The notes below the pieces were generated by a model. That model saw only the letters and a program-made list of their open reading frames with translations. It had not been told where the DNA came from and did not search any database. This document shows, in pieces, positions 34,829 to 43,658 of a stretch of DNA of 46,985 bases. The DNA comes from an uncultured Fidelibacterota bacterium (GTDB lineage Bacteria; Fidelibacterota; UBA8477; JABMPR01): the NCBI GenBank assembly GCA_937888365.1, contig CALBFA010000106.1, forward strand, positions 1-46,985, written 5' to 3'. A program made the translations under genes and the position numbers. How positions within the stretch are numbered: the first letter of the stretch is position 1; each line of letters begins with the position of its first letter.

Positions 34829-36394
34829 TTATTTCTTCACTCTAAAAATCGTATCGATGACAGTGCCATCAACCCATTTTACAACACCAATAGCTTCATC
34901 TGTAAATGTTGGTTTTTCAGGTGGACCGCCGATCAGCTCATCAATTTCGGCTTTAAGCTTATGAATAGTTTTAATGGGCAAATCAGTGTCTTTTGCCAAA
35001 TTAATCAAATCTTGCCGTAAAGGATTGATCGCTATACCTCGCTCCGTTATAATGACGTCTATCAATTCACCTGGTCCCACGAGTGTCGTAACACGATCAA
35101 CGATGATGGGAATTCTGTCTCGGAAAGCAGGTATGGGGAGAATCGTGCATTTTGATGTCAAACAATTTTGCCAACCGCCAATACCGTGGAGCATCCGACC
35201 GTCAGAATGCGTTACCACATTCGCATTGAAATTCACATCGACTTCGGTTGCGCCCAACACAACAACGTCCAACATGGATGCAAAATTCCCCTTTCCATGC
35301 CAATTGTAACTCGTAAACGGCGAGGTATCTTGATGACCCTCATTTTCACGCATGGAGCGAACGCCATCAAGGTCAAATGTCTGTCCATCTAGTATATAAT
35401 CCGTCAATCCTTCTTCGAGCATTTCCACGAGATATTTCGTCGATCCGCCGCGGATAAAGCGCGCTTTAATTTTTTTCTCAATCATCATTTCTTTCAGGAA
35501 AATCGCAAAAGAAAGGGCTGTTCCGCCAGCGCCTGCCTGAAAGCTAAAACCATCACGAAGAATCCCCGTATCGCGAACAAATCTGGCCGTAAGTTCGGCA
35601 ATATAAAGTCTGTCGGGTGATTTCGTAATATTTGTAGTTCCAGACACAATGCGCTCTGGCAATCCGACTTTGTCCAATTCCACAACGTAGTCAATATTTT
35701 GTCCCATAATTTGCCAAGGGATGCAGGGAAACGGCACCAAATTATCTGTCACGATAATAGATTTGTCGGCGTACAAACTATCTACAAGTCCAAAGCCCAA
35801 AAGGCCGCAAGCACTGGGACCTCTATCGCCTGTTGCATTACCAAAAGCGTCAGCCGTTGGGGCTGCTATAATGGCGATATCAATGTGAATTTCGCCATCT
35901 TGGACGGCTTGCCATCGACCGCCATGAGAGCGAAGCACCGCCAAACCTTTCATTTTTCCTTCCGATGCATAATCGCCTAAAGGTCCGTTTAGCGAGCCTT
36001 CTATATGATGAATGACGCCGTTATCCAGGTGCTTAATTATGGGTTCGTGGCAGGGAAAAGCGGCGGAAGGAAACCAAACTAAATCTTTAATACCAAGCTC
36101 GGCAGCAATATCAAAAACTTGGTTCATAATGAGGTCACCGTTTCGAAAATGATGATGACTCGAAAGCGTCATGCCGTCTTTAAGGCCTGCTTTTATCAGG
36201 GCTTCTTTTAAATTTGGGACACGTTTGTTTCCGTCAGCAGGGTAATCGCCACACGAACGAATGGGCTGTTGCGCTTTATATCCCGTGGGTTTATGCTTGT
36301 TATATCCTTTAAATGGGACGGCTTTTACGCCATTAACTTCCGTTGGCACCATGCGCCCAGCGGCATTTTCTATAAATGTGAGATTTTGCTTCAT
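34829..36394 (-). CDS. citF: Citrate lyase alpha subunit (citrate CoA-transferase)
   Basis: 521 residues from the ATG at 36394 (TAGGAAATTT upstream), preferred over an upstream in-frame ATG at 36454. It has CitF features throughout: KPTGYKAQQPIRSCGDYP, TLSSHHHFRNGD, IEGSLNGPLGDYASEG, GDRGPSACGLLGFGLVDS and GTTNITKSPDRLYIA. It exchanges the acyl group on the thioester prosthetic group for citrate. With the CitD-CitE fusion upstream, all three lyase subunits are encoded here; the ligase and prosthetic-group genes (citC, citG, citX) are not in the window. Confidence 0.93.
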   Translation of the reverse strand: MKQNLTFIENAAGRMVPTEVNGVKAVPFKGYNKHKPTGYKAQQPIRSCGDYPADGNKRVPNLKEALIKAGLKDGMTLSSHHHFRNGDLIMNQVFDIAAELGIKDLVWFPSAAFPCHEPIIKHLDNGVIHHIEGSLNGPLGDYASEGKMKGLAVLRSHGGRWQAVQDGEIHIDIAIIAAPTADAFGNATGDRGPSACGLLGFGLVDSLYADKSIIVTDNLVPFPCIPWQIMGQNIDYVVELDKVGLPERIVSGTTNITKSPDRLYIAELTARFVRDTGILRDGFSFQAGAGGTALSFAIFLKEMMIEKKIKARFIRGGSTKYLVEMLEEGLTDYILDGQTFDLDGVRSMRENEGHQDTSPFTSYNWHGKGNFASMLDVVVLGATEVDVNFNANVVTHSDGRMLHGIGGWQNCLTSKCTILPIPAFRDRIPIIVDRVTTLVGPGELIDVIITERGIAINPLRQDLINLAKDTDLPIKTIHKLKAEIDELIGGPPEKPTFTDEAIGVVKWVDGTVIDTIFRVKK

Positions 36395-36401
36395 AAATTT
36401 C

Positions 36402-36515
36402 CTATTTATCAAAAGATTTAAAATTGGGCTCTGATTTTTGAGAATTGAATTCAAGCTGACCCTGAATGCGTCGGATTTGGTGTTTTGTATCTAACATTTT
36501 TGAGTCATTTCGCAT
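36402..36515 (-). CDS. Possible 37-aa peptide between citrate lyase genes
   Basis: An ATG at 36515 opens a frame reading MRNDSKMLDTKHQIRRIQGQ and ending KSFDK at a TAG that overlaps the ribosome-binding site of citF. It is hydrophilic and basic. No Shine-Dalgarno sequence is evident, only an A run before the ATG. It could be a real small protein or a chance frame. Confidence 0.3.
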   Translation of the reverse strand: MRNDSKMLDTKHQIRRIQGQLEFNSQKSEPNFKSFDK

Positions 36516-36545
36516 TTTTTTTGTGATGACTTTCGAATCGCAAAA

Positions 36546-37742
36546 CTATTTCAACTGCCCCGTTGCTTTGGCCATATTAATAGTGTGTAAAGCGCGTTTT
36601 ACGACAGGCGGATCAATCATTTTCGAGCCAAGAGAAACAACGCCGAGACCCTTTGATTCCGCCATTTTAGCGGCTTCGACAATGCGTAAAGCTTTGTCAA
36701 TTTCGTCTTGTGTTGGTGCAAAGGCATCATGCACCACACGAATTTGCCGCGGATGGATACAGCCTTTGCCATCAAATCCTAAAGCCTTCGCTTCCAGCAC
36801 CGACTCGCGCAAACCTGTCTCATCATTTACATCGCTAAAAACCGTGTCGATGGCTTGAATTCCCGTCGCTCTTGCGGCATGGATAACCACACTTCGCGCA
36901 AAAAATGATTCATCTCCCTCGTTCGTTCGTGGCACGCCTAAATCTGCTGTGTAATCCTCTAGTCCGATGGCTAATGCGACGGTATTAGTACTCGCTTCTG
37001 CTATTTCCAACGCCTTCAAAATACCGCGGGCGCTTTCGAGAATCGGCATTAAATAAACGGATTGTGTCAATCCATATTTGTTTTGAATACTTTGTATATG
37101 AGCATCGACTTTTTTTAAGTAGGTAGCCGATTCGACTTTCGGCACTAAAACTAAATTGACATTATGGGGGATAATCGCATCCAAATCGGTGAACCCCATG
37201 TCCCCCTGATTAATGCGAACCATGCGCTCTGCACCAAAAAAATCTAAAACACGCAAGGCATTTCGGACAAGATGGCGAGCAGAATCTTTTTCATTTGGCG
37301 GCACCGAATCTTCTAAATCGAGAATAACGCCATCGGGTTTATGAATGCCAGCATTGAGCCATAATTTCGGCTGATTCCCCGGCAAATAGAGGCGACTCCG
37401 ACGGAATTTATCCCGCGTTGACGTATAAAGTGTGTGGCTCTTTACGTCTGGTAATAATGCCGTTTTTAATGAGGGGAATGCGCGTTTAATGGCTGTTTCG
37501 ATATGTGCCATCATTACAAATGGTATGGCACCAAAATCAATAATTTCTAACTTTCCTGTTTTGATACTGAGGGAATCCAAACTTTTAGCTGCAAGTTCAC
37601 GAATCGATTTGCTGTACATGACCTCAAGCTTCGTCTTAACAACTATCTCAATTGGATTCGCTGATTTTGTGTACACAACCTGGCAATCAGATCGAATGTC
37701 CCCTGTTTGTGGACCTGCAGAATATGTTTGGTTTTCGGGCAT
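36546..37742 (-). CDS. Citrate lyase CitD-CitE fusion (acyl carrier + beta subunit)
   Basis: 398 residues. Residues ~1-95 resemble CitD/MdcC acyl carrier proteins (AGPQTGDIRSDC, IEIVVKTKLEVMYSKSIREL, then helical and beta segments). Residues ~112-398 are CitE: RRSRLYLPGNQPKLW, GVILDLEDSVPPNEKDSAR, PMVRINQG-like MVRINQGDMGF, PKVESA and LDKGCIHP-like GFDGKGCIHPRQ. CitE splits citryl-ACP into oxaloacetate and acetyl-ACP. CitD and CitE are normally separate proteins of ~97 and ~290 residues. The prosthetic-group serine of CitD is not obvious; Ser18 is the nearest candidate. Confidence 0.85.
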   Translation of the reverse strand: MPENQTYSAGPQTGDIRSDCQVVYTKSANPIEIVVKTKLEVMYSKSIRELAAKSLDSLSIKTGKLEIIDFGAIPFVMMAHIETAIKRAFPSLKTALLPDVKSHTLYTSTRDKFRRSRLYLPGNQPKLWLNAGIHKPDGVILDLEDSVPPNEKDSARHLVRNALRVLDFFGAERMVRINQGDMGFTDLDAIIPHNVNLVLVPKVESATYLKKVDAHIQSIQNKYGLTQSVYLMPILESARGILKALEIAEASTNTVALAIGLEDYTADLGVPRTNEGDESFFARSVVIHAARATGIQAIDTVFSDVNDETGLRESVLEAKALGFDGKGCIHPRQIRVVHDAFAPTQDEIDKALRIVEAAKMAESKGLGVVSLGSKMIDPPVVKRALHTINMAKATGQLK

Positions 37743-37869
37743 AATAGACTCTTATAGTTGAACGTTATTTTTTCAATTTCTTGGCTGGAAGCTTTGGGCT
37801 CTCACAAGTTTTCATTCCGATATATTACTATTATTTTAGAGAAAAGAAATTGTTTTGATAAATCCTATA

Positions 37870-38874
37870 TCATTCAGCTTTTTGAATAAAGGGTATAATT
37901 TTTTTATTGGATGTATGAATTGCGTAGTCATTTAGCTGATTAATAGAACACCATTTACTTGACGACACTTTGGATTCTGAAATATCTGCATCTAAAACAC
38001 AATTATAAGCAACAAGCTTGATTTTAAAATGGGAATAAGCATGATTTAATTGTGTCAATGGACTGCCAACGTGTACAGAATATCCTGTTTTCTTTAATAC
38101 TGAATTTTTCAGTGAGGTATCAAAATCTTCGCCATCATTCCATTGCCCACCAGGGAATTCCCACATCCCACCGAGGAGTCTTTCTTGAGGTCGCTGATAT
38201 AGTAGGATCTTATCCTTATGATGAATTATTCCGACGATGATGTCGATTTCAGGGATACTTTTTTTCTTAACTTTAACGGGAAATTTATCAATATTATTTT
38301 GTTGAAAAGCGCGACATGCATTGAAAATTGGACATTCCTGACATAAAGGTGATTGAGGTTTACACACCATCCTGCCGAAGTCCATCAGAGCTTGATTGAA
38401 ATCTCCAGGGGTCTTGTGGGGTATAATTTTGGATAAGAGATCGAAATATTTCTTTGTAACAATGGCTTTGTTTCCAGACTCAGTATCGGCTGAGAATCGT
38501 GATAAAATACGAATGACATTTCCATCAACGACAGGTTGAATTTCTTGATAAGCAATACTGGCAATCGCATTCGCTGTATAGTGTCCTATACCTGGAAGTT
38601 TTTGTAATGCATCTGCCGTTTGAGGAAATTCATTTTCAAAATTCCCGTAAATTATTTTTGAGGCTTTATGAATATTTCGGGCTCTGGTATAGTAGCCGAG
38701 GCCTTCCCAGCATTTCAAAATGTCATCTATGTTGGCGTTAGCCAAGGTCTCTACATTGGGGAAACGCTCCATCCATCGCAAAAAATAGGGGATGACGGTT
38801 TTAACTTGCGTTTGTTGCAGCATGATTTCAGAAATCCAAATGGCGTAAGCTTGATGCGTTTGGCGCCAAGGCAT
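37870..38874 (-). CDS. mutY: Adenine DNA glycosylase
   Basis: 334 residues from the first ATG. The catalytic Glu lies in ISEIMLQQTQV, the helix-hairpin-helix is LPGIGHYTANAIA, the catalytic Asp is in VDGNVIRILSR, and the [4Fe-4S] ligands are C-x6-C-x2-C-x5-C (CKPQSPLCQECPIFNAC). A C-terminal NUDIX-like 8-oxoG recognition domain holds PGGQW. It removes adenine opposite 8-oxoguanine. Clear MutY sequence (LLNWYYAQCDKHEMPWR) extends upstream of this ATG in the same frame to 38946, without ATG, GTG or TTG, so the true start is probably a rare codon. Confidence 0.92.
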   Translation of the reverse strand: MPWRQTHQAYAIWISEIMLQQTQVKTVIPYFLRWMERFPNVETLANANIDDILKCWEGLGYYTRARNIHKASKIIYGNFENEFPQTADALQKLPGIGHYTANAIASIAYQEIQPVVDGNVIRILSRFSADTESGNKAIVTKKYFDLLSKIIPHKTPGDFNQALMDFGRMVCKPQSPLCQECPIFNACRAFQQNNIDKFPVKVKKKSIPEIDIIVGIIHHKDKILLYQRPQERLLGGMWEFPGGQWNDGEDFDTSLKNSVLKKTGYSVHVGSPLTQLNHAYSHFKIKLVAYNCVLDADISESKVSSSKWCSINQLNDYAIHTSNKKIIPFIQKAE

Positions 38875-38946
38875 TTCATGTTTATCGCATTGAGCGTAAT
38901 ACCAATTCAGTAATGTCGTGATGAGTGTTTGAGTAAAAATAATTGA

Positions 38947-39831
38947 TTAAACGGGTGCTTTGAAAAGTGCATCATGAGCGTGTTTAATATGCTCTGCATT
39001 GGAGCCCCCACAGGCTCCGATAATGGTAGCTCCCGCTTTAACGGCTTTTTTTGTCCATTCAGCGAACTGATCTGGTGGCATAATAGCGCCCATTTTTTTT
39101 GATTTTACGGTGGATTTCCCAAGATTGGGTAAAACAATGATTGGGATTGAAACCGCCGCTTTTAATAATTTGATAGCCTTAAGAGAGGCTTGTGTTGTGG
39201 TGCAATTCACACCCACAGCACTTACGCCTATTTTTTCGAGTTTCACGGCTGATGTTACGAGGTCATCGCCATTCCAAATAGTCGCTTCATCTTTAAGCAA
39301 GAAACACAACCAAATTGGTTTTGTACGCTTGAGGGCTAAATCTGTTATAAGTTTCGCTTCACGAAAACCATTGATAGATTCGGCTAAAATGACATCAACA
39401 TTTTTATCATCAAGGACATCGAGTTGTGCATCATGCCAAGGTCTTCCAAAAATTCCACCGGGATATTCTTCGGGTTTAAGGCATTCACCTAAGGTCGTAA
39501 TACAGCCGGCGATTTTGACATCTTTTCCAGAATCTTTAATTGATTTTTGAGCGGCCCGAATTGTTTTGGTTGTAAAATTACGCGCTAAAGTATGAGACTC
39601 AACACCCGAATACCCTGCTTTATGGTATGCAAAAGGCGTGGTTCGTGTGGAAGCCGTTGTTATAATCTGAGCTCCAGCATCGATATTTTCTTTATGTATG
39701 GCCATAACTTTGTCAATATGAGATTCAACTGCCTTCGCAGTCCAAAGAGGTTCGGTAAAGGTGAGGCCCATTTCTTCTAGGCGCGTGCCCATTGCGCTAT
39801 CTAATAAAACTATTTCTGCTTGAGTGTCCAA
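38947..39831 (-). CDS. Homocysteine S-methyltransferase family protein
   Basis: 294 residues, TTG start. Betaine/S-methylmethionine-homocysteine methyltransferase fold: LLDSAMGTRLEE, GAQIITTASTRTTPFAY, GCITTLGECLKPEEY, GVNCTTT (Cys210) and GACGGSNAEHI. The family binds Zn with three Cys, the last two adjacent (GGCC). Here only Cys274 remains and the next residue is Gly275. Activity may be altered or use another ligand. The stop is 71 bp before the first mutY ATG and in the same frame. Confidence 0.85.
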   Translation of the reverse strand: MDTQAEIVLLDSAMGTRLEEMGLTFTEPLWTAKAVESHIDKVMAIHKENIDAGAQIITTASTRTTPFAYHKAGYSGVESHTLARNFTTKTIRAAQKSIKDSGKDVKIAGCITTLGECLKPEEYPGGIFGRPWHDAQLDVLDDKNVDVILAESINGFREAKLITDLALKRTKPIWLCFLLKDEATIWNGDDLVTSAVKLEKIGVSAVGVNCTTTQASLKAIKLLKAAVSIPIIVLPNLGKSTVKSKKMGAIMPPDQFAEWTKKAVKAGATIIGACGGSNAEHIKHAHDALFKAPV

Positions 39832-39839
39832 ATTGCGAT

Positions 39840-40205
39840 CTATTCTTTTTCTATTTTTTCTGTTATTTGAATCATGTTGTTATCGGGGTCGGTAAACAGG
39901 CCCACTTTTATTTGGTCGGATACCATTTTCTTTTCCTGTAATTTAATACCTTTGCCTCTTAACCACAACTCTGTTTGATTAATATTCTCAACTTCAAAAA
40001 CAAGTGCTCCATTCGGACTTGCATTAATCATATTGACTTTATGGATTGCAATCTGCTTTCCATTATCAAGTTTAAATTCAGCCCAGGTTTCATTTTTATC
40101 TATATTTAAAAGCTCAAATTCAAGGTCATCTCTATAAAATTTTAAAGATGCTTCAAAATCTGTGATGGCTATCCACGGGAACGAAAATTGTTTATACCAA
40201 TTCAT
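39840..40205 (-). CDS. VOC-superfamily (glyoxalase/bleomycin-resistance-like) protein
   Basis: 121 residues, two beta-alpha-beta-beta-beta modules. The first has DFEASLKFYRDDLEFEL and the second VSDQIKVGLFTDPDNNMIQI, a standard single-chain VOC protein. Substrate and metal are unknown. It overlaps the upstream HAD gene by 14 bp. Confidence 0.85.
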   Translation of the reverse strand: MNWYKQFSFPWIAITDFEASLKFYRDDLEFELLNIDKNETWAEFKLDNGKQIAIHKVNMINASPNGALVFEVENINQTELWLRGKGIKLQEKKMVSDQIKVGLFTDPDNNMIQITEKIEKE

Positions 40206-40881
40206 TTTTTCTTTCTAAATTCATTGTGTGTAAAAATTGCGATAATTCTTTAAAACTGTCAACAACTAAATGCGTGTTTATTAATTCTTTTTTTGAGTAA
40301 CTCGTTGTAATGCCTATTGTCAAACATCCTGCTGCAAATGCTGATGATGTACCGGGAATTGAATCTTCAATTACCATCACATTTTTTGGATTTAATCCCA
40401 TTTTTTTACAGGCGAGAGCATACGGTTCTGGATGCGGTTTTGAATGCTGGACAGCATCGCCATCTACGATTAAATCGAACTGATTATGGATGGTAAGATT
40501 CCCAATAATTTGATTTAAAAAAGCCCCGCGGGTCGCCGTCACCAAGCCCATATTTAATATGGATTTGAATGATTGGAAAAAGGGATAGAAGCCATCTACA
40601 TAAGGGATTTCTCGGTTAAAAGTTGAGCACAAAATCTTTCGTCCTTGGGCCTGTATTTCATCAAGGCTTATCTCAAGATTAAATGCATCAATTAATTTAC
40701 TAAAATAATCGAATTCACTTAATCCTTTTGAACTTTGCAAGAAGTCCTCCACTGGGTCCAAATTCAAACTTTTGAGCAGTTCACGTCCTGCTTCTTCGTA
40801 AAGGGGTTCTGTATCCACAACGACGCCATCAAAGTCAAAATAAATAGCTTCTATTTTATGGGGATATTGAAATTGTTTCAA
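40192..40881 (-). CDS. HAD-IA family hydrolase (beta-phosphoglucomutase-like)
   Basis: 229 residues from a TTG with AAGGAATCTT upstream. Motif I YFDFDGVVVDTEPLY, motif II LVTATRGAFLN, Lys in QHSKPHPEPYALAC and motif IV VIEDSIPGTSSAFAAGC. This subgroup includes beta-phosphoglucomutases and sugar-phosphate phosphatases; the DTEP after motif I fits that group. The substrate is uncertain. Confidence 0.85.
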   Translation of the reverse strand: MKQFQYPHKIEAIYFDFDGVVVDTEPLYEEAGRELLKSLNLDPVEDFLQSSKGLSEFDYFSKLIDAFNLEISLDEIQAQGRKILCSTFNREIPYVDGFYPFFQSFKSILNMGLVTATRGAFLNQIIGNLTIHNQFDLIVDGDAVQHSKPHPEPYALACKKMGLNPKNVMVIEDSIPGTSSAFAAGCLTIGITTSYSKKELINTHLVVDSFKELSQFLHTMNLERKNELV

Positions 40882-40905
40882 AAGATTCCTTATAAAAAGA
40901 TAGCA

Positions 40906-40925
40906 GGAAGCGCTAAAGCTCTTCC
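40906..40925 (-). terminator. Possible terminator hairpin after CBS gene
   Basis: GGAAG-C-GC, TAAA loop, GC-T-CTTCC: an 8-bp stem with one mismatch, followed on the minus strand about 10 nt later by a T run. It lies 31 nt past the CBS-protein stop. A weak candidate. Confidence 0.4.
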
Positions 40926-40955
40926 GACTAAAACTTAAATGTTTTGTTTTTTAAC

Positions 40956-41495
40956 TTAGGCGCCTTCAGGACTGGATTGGGCAGCTCGCACAGGTTCTGG
41001 TGGCAAATTTACGATTTGGTCATGGTAAAAATCTGCAATATAATCGACAACATCACGCATCGATACAAAGCCCAATGCGTGATTCGCAGCATTCACAATG
41101 GGTACATGACGGAAACCACCTTCGGACATGCGATTGAGTGCAAACACGATGGGGTCATCAAAATGTAGCGACTCAATTGACGTACTCATAAAATCGGCTA
41201 TTGTGGCTTTGTCATGATTTAATCCTTTACCAACGACTTTTCTCACAATATCACGTTCGGTAAAAATACCTACCAATTTTTCATCAACTTCAACAAGCAA
41301 GCAACCAACATGTTTTGTTTTCATTAAATTTACAGCGTCCGCAATTGATGTTTTTGGAGAAACAGCAACTTTTTCTTGTAATTTTAATGCACTAATGGGG
41401 TCTGATAATTTTATAGCACTCTCTAAACTGTCTGCACTTTCATGTTCAAGTTCATCCATATATTGTAATTCATCATCAAGGTAATCTTTACTCAT
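40956..41495 (-). CDS. CBS-domain protein
   Basis: 179 residues from the ATG at 41495, with AAAAGGAGACAC upstream; the frame to 41525 adds ten doubtful residues. Two CBS motifs: VSPKTSIADAVNLMKTKHVGCLLV..GIFTERDIVRKV and LHFDDPIVFALNRMSEGGFRHVPIV..GFVSMRDVVDYI. A pair of CBS motifs binds adenosyl nucleotides. The N-terminus is acidic (DDELQYMDELEHESAD). It is probably a small regulatory protein; its partner is unknown. Confidence 0.88.
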   Translation of the reverse strand: MSKDYLDDELQYMDELEHESADSLESAIKLSDPISALKLQEKVAVSPKTSIADAVNLMKTKHVGCLLVEVDEKLVGIFTERDIVRKVVGKGLNHDKATIADFMSTSIESLHFDDPIVFALNRMSEGGFRHVPIVNAANHALGFVSMRDVVDYIADFYHDQIVNLPPEPVRAAQSSPEGA

Positions 41496-41635
41496 TTCTA
41501 GTGTCTCCTTTTCATATCCCAACAAATATAAGTAAAAAACTACTTAAATGAAGCTCAAGAAGTAATTGTTTGTTATTTATTAATAATTAATCTTTGTTCA
41601 ATTTAAAATTCGTTTTGTCTCAATCGATGCTATAG

Positions 41636-43087
41636 CTATTTTTTCGGCCAATTTTCTCGTTCTAGATGTTCAAGACTCACTTCAATTCCGCTATCTTCCG
41701 ATAAATAATGAGCAATTTGATTGGCGAAATAAACGGAGCGATGCTGACCGCCAGTGCAACCAAATGAAATCATTAAATCCGTAAAATTTTGTCGTTTATA
41801 ACTTTCTGTGGCGCTTGTTACCATTTTAATTGTTTGGTCTAAAAATTCTCGTACCGTACTTTCATTCTCTAAAAATGTTATGACCTCATCGTCGTTTCCA
41901 TTTAAGTGCTTGTATGCAATGTCTCGACCTGGATTGGGTAAAAATCGACAGTCAAAAACAAATCCCCCTCCGTGACCTTTTTCATCCACGGGGACGCCTT
42001 TTTTAAAAGAAAAACTGCTGACACGAACGTGTAGCGGAAGTTCGGCGTTTCCATATTCTCGTAGTTTTGATGACATGATGATTGCTTTGAATACTTTTAA
42101 CAATTCTGGGACTTCGATGGGTAAATCAACAATTTTGAGAAGAAATTCTAAGTTATGGACAGCGTAAGGAATACTTTGCAAAAAATGTCGCTTTTTTTCA
42201 TAAAAACCACGATAACCATAGGCTCCCATTGCTTGCATGATACGCACCAGTACAAAACCGAATAAGGTATTTTTGAATTTTTCAATATCGGTTTTCTCGT
42301 ACACAGATAAACTTTTCACATATAAATCTATGAGTTCAAGTCTAAATTCGTGAGGAATGTCCGCTTTTGCATCAAATAAAAGTGACGCAACATCATAATG
42401 AACGGCTCCCTTTCGTCCGCCTTGGAAATCAATAAATACGGGTTGCCCCTCTACAATCATGATGTTTCGTGACTGAAAATCTCGATATAAGAAATGCTCC
42501 TGTCCTGCTTCTAACAAAAAATTGGCAAAAACGGAAAAATCATCTTCCAATTTTTGTTCATTGAAAGGAATATACGCGAGCTTTAAAAAATAATACTTGA
42601 AGTAATTCATGTCCCATAACATCGAACGTTTGTCAAAACTATGATGCGGATAACTCAGGGAATAATCTAAATCTTGCCCACCTTCAATTTGAAATTTTGG
42701 AAGGAGGGAAATAATTTTTCGGTATAAATCTCGGACTTCCGTAGAAAAGGGTTCCCCCGCTTTTTTGCTACGCACCAAGACATCAAAAAGAGTTTGATCG
42801 CCTAAATCCTCTTGAAGATAAATACCCTTTTCGGCACTCTCGGCATACACGTGAGGAACGGACAATTTTTTCTGTTTAAAATGATGGCTAAATGCAATGA
42901 AAGCATGATTCTCCGCCAAATCTGAGTTATAGGCACCTATTATTTTATGATGCAATGAGGTCATGCGAAAATATTTTCGATTGCTCCCATGAGCAGGCAG
43001 AGCTTGAAACTTTGTAACAGGCTCAAGAAATGTTTCGAGGAACAATTCCTTTAAGTCATTTTTTGCTTTTGTTAATTGATTAGACAC
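41636..43087 (-). CDS. APH-type sugar kinase fused to RapZ C-terminal domain
   Basis: 483 residues. Residues ~1-330 are an aminoglycoside-phosphotransferase-type kinase related to AmgK/MurK cell-wall sugar kinases: [12 protein letters not shown] (catalytic loop) and [11 protein letters not shown] (metal Asp). Residues ~350-483 are the RapZ C-terminal domain, which senses glucosamine-6-phosphate in E. coli, with [10 protein letters not shown] and GCTGGQHRS (Cys444, His449, Arg450). The RapZ N-terminal P-loop kinase is absent. A link between amino-sugar recycling and sensing is inferred. It overlaps folE by 8 bp. Confidence 0.85.
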   Translation of the reverse strand: MSNQLTKAKNDLKELFLETFLEPVTKFQALPAHGSNRKYFRMTSLHHKIIGAYNSDLAENHAFIAFSHHFKQKKLSVPHVYAESAEKGIYLQEDLGDQTLFDVLVRSKKAGEPFSTEVRDLYRKIISLLPKFQIEGGQDLDYSLSYPHHSFDKRSMLWDMNYFKYYFLKLAYIPFNEQKLEDDFSVFANFLLEAGQEHFLYRDFQSRNIMIVEGQPVFIDFQGGRKGAVHYDVASLLFDAKADIPHEFRLELIDLYVKSLSVYEKTDIEKFKNTLFGFVLVRIMQAMGAYGYRGFYEKKRHFLQSIPYAVHNLEFLLKIVDLPIEVPELLKVFKAIIMSSKLREYGNAELPLHVRVSSFSFKKGVPVDEKGHGGGFVFDCRFLPNPGRDIAYKHLNGNDDEVITFLENESTVREFLDQTIKMVTSATESYKRQNFTDLMISFGCTGGQHRSVYFANQIAHYLSEDSGIEVSLEHLERENWPKK

Positions 43088-43658
43088 GATTCCTCAATCC
43101 AATAATGCTTAAAAATTCTGCTCGTGTTTCGGCGTCGTCATGGAATTCACCGAGCATAGCAGACGTTGTCGTAAATGAGTTTTGTTTTTCAACACCTCTC
43201 ATTTGCATGCAGAGATGTCTCCCCTCCATCACAACGGCGACACCAAGAGGTGTTAATGCCTCATTTATTGTCTTGGCGATTTGATGCGTTACGCGCTCTT
43301 GAATTTGAAGACGGCGCGAAAACATATCAACAATTCGAGGTATTTTTGAAAGGCCTATCACACGTCCGTTCGGGATATAGGCAACATGTGCTTTCCCGAA
43401 AAAAGGTAGCAAATGGTGTTCGCACAAACTATAAAATTCGATATCTCGGACGACGACCATTTCCGTACATTCGTTTTGAAATATGGCATCATTAATAATT
43501 TCGTTGATGTCTTTTTCGTAACCATTAACAAGAAAACTCCATGCTTTTGCGACACGACGAGGCGTTTGTATTAATCCTTCTCTCGACGGATCTTCCCCAA
43601 GCTCACCAAGCAAATTTTGCGTCAAAATTTCAACATTATCAATATTTATTTTATTCAT
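43080..43658 (-). CDS. folE: GTP cyclohydrolase I
   Basis: 192 residues. Zn ligands Cys79 and His82 ([12 protein letters not shown]) and Cys150 ([10 protein letters not shown]); also [20 protein letters not shown]. It converts GTP to dihydroneopterin triphosphate, feeding folate or, with the COG0720 enzyme two genes upstream, queuosine. Four-base overlap with the transporter gene upstream. Confidence 0.95.
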   Translation of the reverse strand: MNKINIDNVEILTQNLLGELGEDPSREGLIQTPRRVAKAWSFLVNGYEKDINEIINDAIFQNECTEMVVVRDIEFYSLCEHHLLPFFGKAHVAYIPNGRVIGLSKIPRIVDMFSRRLQIQERVTHQIAKTINEALTPLGVAVVMEGRHLCMQMRGVEKQNSFTTTSAMLGEFHDDAETRAEFLSIIGLRNRV

